Notes under the pieces: model-generated
Databases searched by the model: none
The model's input: the letters and a program-made list of their open reading frames with translations, nothing else
What the model was told of the DNA's origin: nothing
Made by a program: the position numbers and the translations under genes
In this document: positions 1-5,360 of the stretch, one piece after another
Numbering within the stretch: position 1 is the stretch's first letter
Layout: each line of letters starts with the position of its first letter
Source: Angelakisella sp.
GTDB lineage: Bacteria; Bacillota; Clostridia; Oscillospirales; Ruminococcaceae
Assembly (NCBI GenBank): GCA_020024515.1
Contig: JAHHTR010000139.1
Span: forward strand, 1-5,360
Direction of reading: 5' to 3'
DNA length: 5,360 nucleotides

Positions 1-1564
1 CAACAATTCTCGTCATATCCGTAAGCTTCAAAATGGCGTCGCTGACCTGATAAGCGGTTTCTGCATCCAAAGCCGCAGTGGCTTCGTCAGCCAGAAGAAT
101 CTGTGTTTTTCTCAACAAACTTCTTGCAATGGAAATTCTTTGCTTCTCTCCGCCTGAAAGGTTGCAGCCGTTTTCACCGCAGAGGTAATGCTCTCCTTTT
201 TCAGATACCAGAACCGACAATCCAGAGAGACGGATTGCGTCATCCACCTGCTCTTTGGGAAACTCCTTAAACATGGTAATGTTGTTCCGGATAGAGGCAT
301 TAAACACAAAAACATTTTGCTGAATCATGGAAATATTATTACAGAGACATTTGCTACTGATTTCCCGCAGTTCCTGGGTGTCAAAGTAAATATCTCCATC
401 ATACTTATCACACCCCATGAGAAGATTTAAAAGCGTGGACTTACCACTACCGGATGCACCTACAACTGCGTAACTTTTTCCCTTTTTAAAGATACAGCTG
501 ATATCTTTCAGTACAGGCGTTTCAGTCTCATAAGCAAAAGATACATGGGAAAGCCGGATTTCCTGCTCTACAGGTTTCATTTCCACTGTCCCATCCTCTT
601 CTGCATTGTTTTCCAAATTCTCTGCCAGTTTATCAATCAGCACCAATGCTGCCTTCCGCTTTGCAAGCAATGCAGGCAGTTCTCGTATACCCATAATGAA
701 TAATCCGGTCAAATCCAGAAATGCAACCAGCTTACCCGGAGTTATAACATATCCGGACGCACTGAATGCTCCACCTGACAAAAATGTTCCAAGCTGAGCT
801 GTAACAGCCGCTACTGTTCCCAACATATACAGAATGATATTAAGCTTTCCCATCTGACATTTTGAATTTTCAGCACGTTGATTGCTTCGACTGACAATCT
901 CCGAAATTTCTTTTTCTGCACGAAAACTTTTCATAACAGAAAAACCGCTTAATGCATCCCTTAGCGATGCCAAAAAGCCAGCATTGTTTAATGATACCTG
1001 TTTCCCGGCATTTTCCAGTTTTTTCCCAGTAAACAGCGATGCTAAAACAGGTAAAAGACAAAATCCTGAGGCAATGATTGTCATGATTGGATTATACCAA
1101 AGCATCATAACTATAGACCCTAACAACGCTATCATATTAACTACAATTTCAAATTGTGATTTGAGATAGTTTGTTTCTATGGTGTTCATATCATTGGAAA
1201 AACTGGATAGATACTCGGAGCTGCTTTCCCTTCGGAAGGCTGCCAGATTCTTTTTTGTTAGTTTATCAAAAGAATAGTCTTTATATTGCACCATTGCTCT
1301 TCTTAAATATTCTGGCTCTGTCCAATATGAAAGTAACTTAAATGCAACAAACAAAACAATGAGCACGCCAGTCAATATGCTCAATGTTAAAATTGATAAT
1401 GATTCGGGTACAAGAGAAATCGTATCCAATATTTGCTGAAGAAGCCATGTGATTCCAAAGTTTAAGCAGATGGAGCCTATTGCAGACAACATAGCAAGCA
1501 AATATACAATATGATTTTTGCGATAAAATTGCGAAGTATATTCTTTTCTCAAATTATGTTTCAT
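1..1564 (-). CDS. ABC transporter half-molecule, membrane domain plus ATPase (MsbA/ABCB type), partial at window edge
   Basis: An open frame of 521 codons runs from an ATG at 1564-1562 off the left edge. The order is typical of a type IV exporter half transporter. Hydrophobic segments lie near residues 18-40, 57-80, 138-158, 158-180, 242-265 and 277-300. An ATPase domain follows from about 334: Walker A GASGSGKS 369-376, Q-loop Q415/Q416, signature LSGGEKQR 469-476, Walker B ILLADE 489-494 and a D-loop just after. The H-loop histidine and the C-terminal tail, roughly 60 residues by family length, lie outside the window. Such proteins work as homodimers or heterodimers at the cell membrane, exporting drugs, lipids or peptides. 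The substrate cannot be read here, and a partner half transporter could follow beyond position 1. The start is firm: upstream in frame there is only a stop (TAG at 1588-1586) and no other ATG. It overlaps the regulator's stop by 11 bases and has only a weak GGGA upstream, so translational coupling is likely. Confidence 0.95.
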   Translation of the reverse strand, partial: MKHNLRKEYTSQFYRKNHIVYLLAMLSAIGSICLNFGITWLLQQILDTISLVPESLSILTLSILTGVLIVLFVAFKLLSYWTEPEYLRRAMVQYKDYSFDKLTKKNLAAFRRESSSEYLSSFSNDMNTIETNYLKSQFEIVVNMIALLGSIVMMLWYNPIMTIIASGFCLLPVLASLFTGKKLENAGKQVSLNNAGFLASLRDALSGFSVMKSFRAEKEISEIVSRSNQRAENSKCQMGKLNIILYMLGTVAAVTAQLGTFLSGGAFSASGYVITPGKLVAFLDLTGLFIMGIRELPALLAKRKAALVLIDKLAENLENNAEEDGTVEMKPVEQEIRLSHVSFAYETETPVLKDISCIFKKGKSYAVVGASGSGKSTLLNLLMGCDKYDGDIYFDTQELREISSKCLCNNISMIQQNVFVFNASIRNNITMFKEFPKEQVDDAIRLSGLSVLVSEKGEHYLCGENGCNLSGGEKQRISIARSLLRKTQILLADEATAALDAETAYQVSDAILKLTDMTRIV

Positions 1565-2639
1565 TGCAAATTTTTTCCCATAGTACTAACATTTGGCTCT
1601 CTTTATTTTTTTGCAATTCCTCCAAAACTCTCTTTATCGCTTCTAACGCCGTACCGCCACCATTATCATAGGCAGATTTAGGTTCTTGGCCTTCACAGTA
1701 TCGGATATTTTCACTGGTATAATTAGGATCAGCATCAAATCTTACGGCTGCCTGATGTGCAGCAGTCAGGTACCTCATTGCTTCCAGCCTATCTCCAGCA
1801 TATTCATAAGCCGTGCCCAACAGTGCCAATAAAATCGATGTAGACTTACAGAGATAACTTTCTCCCCGGCTTGTCTGCAGACCTTTCATAAAAGCAATGT
1901 TCCATTGCAATATTTCAATTGCAGAGAGATAGTCTTTATTTTGAAAGAACACATCTACAAATCCCTCAGTAACACGAAGCAGACCAGTGATGCAACGTAA
2001 AAGTGATTTTGTCAAATAGGTAATTGCTTCCTCTCTTTTTTCAGGCCTGGTAGCCAAATATAATGCAATTAAATCGTCATTGACTCCACAGGGATTATCT
2101 TTCTTTAACTGAGCTATTCCACTATCCATATCTTGAATTTCAATATAAGCATATGCAATATATCTATGAATTTCTGCTTCACTAATCGTTATATCCTGGT
2201 TTTGACGGATCAGCGTGCAGGCATGGTTGAGCAGATTTATAGAACGCAGGGAAAGTGTTTTGTCCTCTGTTTCAAGCCCTGCCAGATTATATAGTACTCC
2301 ACATTCATACACAATCCTAAAATCATTCGGATATCTTTTCAACCATTTTTCAACCATTTCCCAGCAATCAGCATAGGATTTTTCCATCTGAATTCGGTGC
2401 AATTCTCCCAATATCCTGTCTTTGTCACCAGAATGCATTTGATACCCCACCAGAGCATCCACGGAAACGCCAAAGAAACTGGCTATTTCCATAATTGTCT
2501 CAATATCTGGTGTTGAAATGGCCTGTTCCCATTTATAGATGGCACCAGCAGATACACCCATAGCTTCTGACAGCTGCTCCTGGGTAACATGCTGTTCTTT
2601 GCGCAACGCCTTTATATTTTCTGCAAAATTTGATTTCAT
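1554..2639 (-). CDS. Xre-family helix-turn-helix regulator with long TPR-like helical C-terminal region
   Basis: This encodes 361 residues. Residues 6-63 form a classic Xre/Cro-CI HTH domain: helix 2 around TQEQLSEAMG (19-28), recognition helix SAGAIYKWEQ (30-39), then a scaffold helix and the usual FFGVSVDALVG ending. Residues about 75-355 are a run of predicted amphipathic helices with TPR-like pieces, for example AYAYIEIQDMDSGIAQLKK and LLGTAYEYAGDRLEAMRYL. I see no membrane segment or enzymatic motif. HTH plus TPR is the architecture of RRNPP-type, peptide-responsive regulators, but many Bacillota proteins of this shape have no known ligand. The start is supported by AGGTGA six bases upstream. 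The gene is first in an operon with the ABC transporter, overlapping it by 11 bases, so it probably controls that exporter and possibly itself. DNA binding is very likely; ligand sensing is inferred. Confidence 0.92.
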   Translation of the reverse strand: MKSNFAENIKALRKEQHVTQEQLSEAMGVSAGAIYKWEQAISTPDIETIMEIASFFGVSVDALVGYQMHSGDKDRILGELHRIQMEKSYADCWEMVEKWLKRYPNDFRIVYECGVLYNLAGLETEDKTLSLRSINLLNHACTLIRQNQDITISEAEIHRYIAYAYIEIQDMDSGIAQLKKDNPCGVNDDLIALYLATRPEKREEAITYLTKSLLRCITGLLRVTEGFVDVFFQNKDYLSAIEILQWNIAFMKGLQTSRGESYLCKSTSILLALLGTAYEYAGDRLEAMRYLTAAHQAAVRFDADPNYTSENIRYCEGQEPKSAYDNGGGTALEAIKRVLEELQKNKESQMLVLWEKICNET

Positions 2640-2645
2640 ATAGTA

Positions 2646-2651
2646 TCACCT
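2646..2651 (-). promoter_or_regulatory. Ribosome binding site of the HTH regulator
   Basis: On the minus strand the sequence reads AGGTGA, then six bases, then the ATG at 2639-2637. This is a good Shine-Dalgarno match at normal spacing and fixes the start of the regulator. Confidence 0.75.
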
Positions 2652-2667
2652 ACGCTTTCCATGAATC

Positions 2668-2694
2668 ATTGTATCAGAAACTGTTCCATAACAG
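2668..2694 (-). promoter_or_regulatory. Probable operon promoter (extended -10) with overlapping palindrome
   Basis: On the minus strand TGATACAAT occupies 2676-2668, an extended -10 (TG, one base, TACAAT; five of six to consensus). It lies about 29 bases before the regulator's ATG. No good -35 is visible 16-18 bases upstream; the best is TTCTGT, so the extended -10 would have to compensate or an activator would be needed. A perfect inverted repeat CTGTT-4-AACAG (2694-2681) sits in the -10/-35 spacer, where a bound Xre protein would block polymerase. An operator role is inference: five-base arms are short. Confidence 0.4.
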
Positions 2695-2750
2695 AACTAA
2701 CTACTTGGATGAATCAGATGGTTTTTTCTCAACTTATAGTAGGGTTCTCT

Positions 2751-3119
2751 CTAATGGACCTCCAGGAGATCCTCAAAGATCTGCTTATCCCGAATAACCA
2801 GCGCTCGGTTAGCAATTGCTTTGACGAAAATATGATCGTGGGATACTAGCAGCATTGTACCTTCATACTCGGACAGCAATTCTTGAATCGCTTCTACCGA
2901 AGGAATATCCAGATAATTGGTCGGCTCATCAAGAACTAGTACATTTGCATCGCTAACAAAAATTCTGGCAAAGGCCAGACGGATTCTTTCGCCGCCAGAC
3001 AGAACAGATACACACTTGTTAATGTCATCCGCAGTGAACAGCAGTCTTGCTAAGATTGTTCTTACGATATACATAGGTTGTACGCTGTTTTCCAAAGTGC
3101 TTTCCAGTACGGTTATATT
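2751..3119 (-). pseudogene. ABC-F ATPase (ribosome-protection / antibiotic-resistance type), C-terminal remnant cut at the IS end
   Basis: The frame from 3119 to the TAG at 2753-2751 keeps 122 residues of the second ATPase domain: signature LSGGERIRLAFAR, Walker B VLVLDEPTNYLD, and the H-loop in LLVSHDHIF. The ending DLLEVH looks like a natural C-terminus. LDEPTNYLD is diagnostic of ABC-F proteins, soluble twin-ATPase proteins that act on the ribosome, some giving resistance to lincosamides, streptogramins or pleuromutilins. The resemblance is closest to the Vga/Lsa-like resistance ABC-Fs, judged from memory rather than a search. Missing are the first ATPase domain, the inter-domain linker that reaches the ribosome, and the second Walker A and Q-loop, so the remnant cannot be active. 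The frame runs seven codons into the left end of the IS (TTG at 3140, ATG at 3128), so a short chimera could be translated; this is incidental. The 111 bases between its stop and the regulator hold the operon promoter and no clear terminator. Confidence 0.85.
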
Positions 3120-3164
3120 TGCTAACATAAATATGTACAAAAATGATCATTTAAAAATGTACAA
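3120..3164 (+). repeat. Left terminal inverted repeat of the IS21-family element
   Basis: Read inward, this matches the reverse complement of 5255-5299 at 36 of 45 positions (hand count). It contains TGTACA at 3134-3139, TGATCA at 3144-3149 and TGTACA at 3158-3163. IS21 ends typically carry several short repeats bound by the transposase; these hexamers are the likely sites. The promoter of istA begins inside this repeat. Confidence 0.88.
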
Positions 3165-3179
3165 AATATAAGTTAAAAT
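3151..3179 (+). promoter_or_regulatory. Candidate istA promoter overlapping the left terminal repeat
   Basis: TTAAAA (3151-3156; four of six to the -35 consensus), a 17-base spacer and TAAAAT (3174-3179; five of six to the -10). Transcription would start near 3186, upstream of the istA ribosome binding site. Because it overlaps the inner TGTACA, transposase binding could repress it. The region is very AT-rich, so chance matches are easy. Confidence 0.35.
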
Positions 3180-3191
3180 ATCATGGTAATC

Positions 3192-3197
3192 AAGGAG
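3192..3197 (+). promoter_or_regulatory. Ribosome binding site deciding the istA start
   Basis: AAGGAG is followed by six bases and ATG at 3204. An earlier in-frame ATG at 3183 has no Shine-Dalgarno sequence and would lie before or at the predicted transcription start, so 3204 is preferred. Confidence 0.7.
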
Positions 3198-3203
3198 ATG
3201 AAC

Positions 3204-4520
3204 ATGATATTTGAATGTAGCGTAAACACAAACTTAGAAATAAACAATCTTATGGATTTACACAAATTAAAGCCATTCATTGATAATGGTATGAAGGTTA
3301 ACTATAGCCGACTTGCACGAGAATTTGATGTTGATAGAAGAACTATCAAGAAGTATTGTTTAGGTTTTACAAAAAAAGCAAAAAGATCTAGACATTCTAA
3401 AATGGATGCTTATTATGATATTATTTATGATTTACTTTACGACAAGGAAAATAATGATAAAAAGAAAGTATTTGAGTATAAAAGAGTACTTTGGCAATAT
3501 CTAAAAGATAACTATGATATGAATATCCCTCAATCATCTTTTCGAAGATATATTAGTTCTAAAGATGAGTTCCAATCCTATTTTAATGCCAAGAAGAAAA
3601 ACGCAATCAAAGCCAAAACACCAATGCGATTTGAAACACTGCCCGCGAAACAAGCCCAATTGGATTGGAAAGAAAACTTTGAATTCGTATTGAATACTGG
3701 CGAATCGATCATTATTAATGTATTCGTATTTATCTTGAGTTTTTCAAGATATCGTATATATCGATTATCCTTAACGAAAACACAAGATGTTTTATTTCAT
3801 TTCTTAACAGAATCATTTGAAGCTATCAATGGTGTACCTGAAGAGCTTGTGACAGATAATATGAGCACCGTCATGGATGTCGCTAGAACAGAATATTTTG
3901 AAGGTAAGATCAACAATAAATTTAAACAATTCGCTGATGACTTTGGTTTTAAGACGCATCCATGCATTGCAGGACGTCCTAATACAAAAGCTAAGGTTGA
4001 ATCACCTATGAGAATATTAGATGAACTTAAGGCATATAGTGGCGATTTATCCTATGAAGAATTAGTTATGAAATTAGAAGAAATTAATAATCGGGAGAAT
4101 TCGAAATATCATCAGGGATATGATTCAATACCATTACTTTCATTAGAAAAAGAAAAAGACCTCTTATTGAAGCTTCCTACGGATTCAATAAGAGGTCGGT
4201 ATAAGATTACCCAATCTACCGTAAAAGTAAATCAATCCTCCATGATTACATATAAACGTAATCAATATTCCGTACCACCAGAATATATTGGTAAAAGACT
4301 CAATCTACAAAGTTATGATAATCAAATACATTTGTATTTTAACACAAAACTGATAGCGATTCATGATATAAGTACGAAACGATTGAATTATTTAAAAGAT
4401 CATTATATCGATATAAGCAAACAGACCCTTAGTTTTGATGATGAAACTAAGATGGAAAACATCGCATTAGAAAATTTAAAAGCGATTGGAGAAAGGTATA
4501 GTAATGAACACAGCACATGA
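3204..4520 (+). CDS. istA: IS21-family transposase IstA (DDE)
   Basis: This encodes 438 residues from the ATG at 3204 (445 if the weaker ATG at 3183 is used). An N-terminal helix-turn-helix lies around 32-51 (SRLAREFDVDRRTIKKY), probably for binding the ends. The RNase H-like catalytic core has D154 (in AQLDWKE), D218 (in LVTDN) and E266 (in KAKVESPMR), the expected DDE triad with a 47-residue D-E gap. A C-terminal Mu-transposase-like beta-barrel segment appears near 335-390 (TYKRNQYSVPPEYIGKRL). It cuts and joins the element's ends, with IstB choosing and delivering the target. The stop overlaps the start of istB by 17 bases, normal for the family. The codon use is strongly A/T-biased, unlike the operon to the left. 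An internal hairpin pair lies at codons for residues about 319-339 (reported separately). Confidence 0.95.
   Translation: MIFECSVNTNLEINNLMDLHKLKPFIDNGMKVNYSRLAREFDVDRRTIKKYCLGFTKKAKRSRHSKMDAYYDIIYDLLYDKENNDKKKVFEYKRVLWQYLKDNYDMNIPQSSFRRYISSKDEFQSYFNAKKKNAIKAKTPMRFETLPAKQAQLDWKENFEFVLNTGESIIINVFVFILSFSRYRIYRLSLTKTQDVLFHFLTESFEAINGVPEELVTDNMSTVMDVARTEYFEGKINNKFKQFADDFGFKTHPCIAGRPNTKAKVESPMRILDELKAYSGDLSYEELVMKLEEINNRENSKYHQGYDSIPLLSLEKEKDLLLKLPTDSIRGRYKITQSTVKVNQSSMITYKRNQYSVPPEYIGKRLNLQSYDNQIHLYFNTKLIAIHDISTKRLNYLKDHYIDISKQTLSFDDETKMENIALENLKAIGERYSNEHST
4158..4220 (+). repeat. Two adjacent hairpins inside istA
   Basis: GACCTCTTATTGAA (4158-4171) is the exact reverse complement of 4184-4197, a perfect 14-bp stem. 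Within the 12-base loop, TCC (4175-4177) can pair with GGA (4181-4183), giving 17 bp with a three-base bulge. Directly after, GGT-3-AGATT (4198-4208) pairs with AATCT-ACC (4213-4220) round a four-base loop. No run of T follows, so it is not a standard terminator. Function unknown. Confidence 0.8.
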
Positions 4521-5253
4521 ACAATTGATAAATAATCTAAATTATTTAAAACTAAATGAAATGATACTTCATCTGGATGACACTATAAATTTTATTAATA
4601 AAAATAATCTATCATTTACGGATGGATTAATAAAATTAACAAATTATGAAATCGATCATAAAGAAGAAACAATGACGAAGGCAATGGTGAAAGTTGGAGC
4701 ATTTCCCCACTTAAAGGAACTGAATGATTTTGATTTTAGTTTTCAAGAAAACATCAATGAAGATCAGATCTATGATTTCACGACCCATAGATTCATCCAT
4801 CAAAACGAAAATATCGTCTTTTTAGGCAGTAGTGGTGTCGGGAAAACTCACTTGGCAACTTCAATTGGAATATCGGCAGCAAAAAAAAGAATCTCAACAT
4901 ATTTTATTAAATGTCACGATTTAATCACTCAACTAAAAAAAGCAAATATTGAGAACAGATTGGAAGATAGGCTAAGACACTTTACCAAATATAAATTATT
5001 AATTATTGATGAACTAGGTTATTTACCAATTGATAAAGAAGATTCTAAATTATTATTTCAACTCATTGATCGAAGATATGAAAAAAGGAGCACGATCATC
5101 ACAACGAATATCAACTTTTCATCATGGGGTGATATATTCAAAGATCCAGTATTAGCTAACGCTATTCTGGATCGCGTATTACATCATGCCCATGTAGTAC
5201 AAATTACAGGCAAGTCATATAGATTAAAGGATTATTACTCAGAAGATAAGTAA
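4504..5253 (+). CDS. istB: IS21-family helper ATPase IstB (AAA+)
   Basis: This encodes 249 residues, the usual size for IstB. The ATG at 4504 is preceded by AAAGG with seven bases between; an upstream in-frame TTG at 4486 is less likely. An N-terminal helical region (1-95) precedes a DnaC/DnaA-like AAA+ core: Walker A GSSGVGKT 108-115, Walker B LLIIDE 165-170, sensor-1 region TIITTN 198-202, and a probable arginine finger R224 in ILDRVLHHA. In IS21 systems IstB forms ATP-dependent oligomers on target DNA, bends it and recruits the IstA-bound element. It overlaps istA by 17 bases, so coupled translation is expected. The stop lies only two bases before the inner TGTACA of the right terminal repeat, leaving no room for a terminator inside the element. 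Confidence 0.95.
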   Translation: MNTAHEQLINNLNYLKLNEMILHLDDTINFINKNNLSFTDGLIKLTNYEIDHKEETMTKAMVKVGAFPHLKELNDFDFSFQENINEDQIYDFTTHRFIHQNENIVFLGSSGVGKTHLATSIGISAAKKRISTYFIKCHDLITQLKKANIENRLEDRLRHFTKYKLLIIDELGYLPIDKEDSKLLFQLIDRRYEKRSTIITTNINFSSWGDIFKDPVLANAILDRVLHHAHVVQITGKSYRLKDYYSEDK

Positions 5254-5254
5254 A

Positions 5255-5299
5255 TTGTACATATTTATATGATCAAAAATGTACATTTTTATGTTGACA
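5255..5299 (-). repeat. Right terminal inverted repeat of the IS21-family element
   Basis: Partner of the left end, 36 of 45 positions identical. From the tip inward it has TGTACA at 5280-5285, TGATCA at 5270-5275 and TGTACA at 5256-5261, the same 10- and 14-base steps as on the left, with the outermost hexamer the same 14 bases from the tip. Confidence 0.88.
5294..5299 (+). promoter_or_regulatory. Outward-facing consensus -35 at the right tip of the IS
   Basis: An exact TTGACA forms the last six bases of the element, pointing outward. In IS21-type elements a -35 at one end can pair with a -10 in an abutting copy or neighbouring DNA. At this site the bases 16-18 downstream contain no -10-like hexamer, so no complete outward promoter is formed here. 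Confidence 0.5.
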
Positions 5300-5360
5300 T
5301 TTATAAAGATTCAACGAGCCACTAGAAATAGTATGATCAAATATCTAGTAAAAAAGACTT
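5300..5360. other. Right flank of the IS, no recognisable gene
   Basis: Only 61 bases. Neither strand gives a peptide resembling the ABC-F region that should precede the remnant at 3119. The plus frame from 5300 stays open to the edge but has no recognisable motif. It contains an imperfect inverted repeat, ACTAGAAATA (5321-5330) against AATATCTAGT (5340-5349), 8 of 10 pairs, with a nine-base loop that includes TGATCA. Confidence 0.4.

Larger units (their letters stand above)
3120..5299 (+). mobile_element. IS21-family insertion sequence, complete-looking, about 2.18 kb
   Basis: The element contains istA and istB in the standard order and overlap, within imperfect terminal inverted repeats that begin TG and end CA, as in IS21. 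Length is within the family's usual 2-2.5 kb. Both ends carry a mirrored set of hexamers whose spacing fixes the tips at 3120 and 5299. Both genes are intact with catalytic residues present, so it may be mobile. It is visibly more AT-rich than the genes to its left, fitting separate origin. There is no perfect target duplication: the closest is TTATAT (3113-3118) against TTATAA (5301-5306), each one base away from the tip. I cannot name the specific element. Confidence 0.92.

Noticed and set aside
188..1169. Small plus-strand open frames at 188-430, 606-797 and 882-1169
   Set aside because: They lie opposite the continuous ABC transporter frame, have no recognisable motif and are explained as shadows of its codons.
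2661..2849. Plus-strand 62-codon frame
   Set aside because: It spans the regulator's promoter region and the antisense of the ABC-F end, with no ribosome binding site or family resemblance.
2751..3140. A complete small ABC protein starting inside the IS end
   Set aside because: The first seven codons belong to the IS terminal repeat, and the protein lacks Walker A and the Q-loop; it is a remnant of an ABC-F gene.
2917..3171. Plus-strand 84-codon frame
   Set aside because: It is antisense to the ABC-F remnant and crosses the IS tip, so it is an accident of the junction.
4158..4220. Intrinsic terminator in istA
   Set aside because: The stem is not followed by a run of T and istA/istB continue intact beyond it.
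5300..5360. Start of a new gene or a second IS on the right
   Set aside because: An open plus frame with an ATG at 5333 exists, but 61 bases with no clear ribosome binding site or motif are not enough.
1..5360. CRISPR array, tRNA, retron or toxin-antitoxin system
   Set aside because: No regularly spaced direct repeats, no cloverleaf, no reverse transcriptase motif and no small paired genes were seen on either strand.

Overview
The window looks like accessory DNA from a low-to-moderate GC Gram-positive bacterium, most likely a gut Bacillota of the Clostridia or Erysipelotrichia kind. This is an inference from the gene families, the AGGAG-type ribosome binding sites and the codon use; there is no rRNA or other taxonomic marker.

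Left part (1-2750, minus strand): a two-gene operon. It is read leftwards from a probable promoter near 2668-2694. The first gene (1554-2639) encodes a 361-residue Xre-type helix-turn-helix protein with a long, all-helical, TPR-like C-terminal region. The second (1-1564, cut by the window edge) encodes an MsbA/ABCB-type half transporter with six membrane segments and a nucleotide-binding domain. The two genes overlap by 11 bases, so they are probably translationally coupled: a regulator that may sense a ligand, and an exporter.

Middle (2751-3119, minus strand): the last 122 codons of an ABC-F protein (ribosome-protection / antibiotic-resistance type ATPase). The rest of the gene, including its first ATPase domain, linker and second Walker A, is missing because a mobile element abuts it.

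Right part (3120-5299, plus strand): a complete-looking, clearly more AT-rich IS21-family insertion sequence of about 2.18 kb. It carries istA (DDE transposase) and istB (AAA+ helper ATPase), which overlap by 17 bases. Both ends carry the same mirrored array TGTACA - TGATCA - TGTACA, with identical spacing and identical distance to the TG/CA tips. The right tip is an exact outward-facing TTGACA, as expected for IS21-type junction promoters.

The last 61 bases (5300-5360) do not recognisably continue the ABC-F gene, and no perfect target duplication flanks the element. The simplest reading is that the locus was rearranged as well as interrupted.

The least expected signal is a perfect 14-bp inverted repeat inside the istA coding sequence (4158-4197), followed at once by a second hairpin (4198-4220). 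I found no new defence or signalling system that I can support. The window is best read as a regulator-exporter operon next to a resistance-gene remnant destroyed at an IS21 end.
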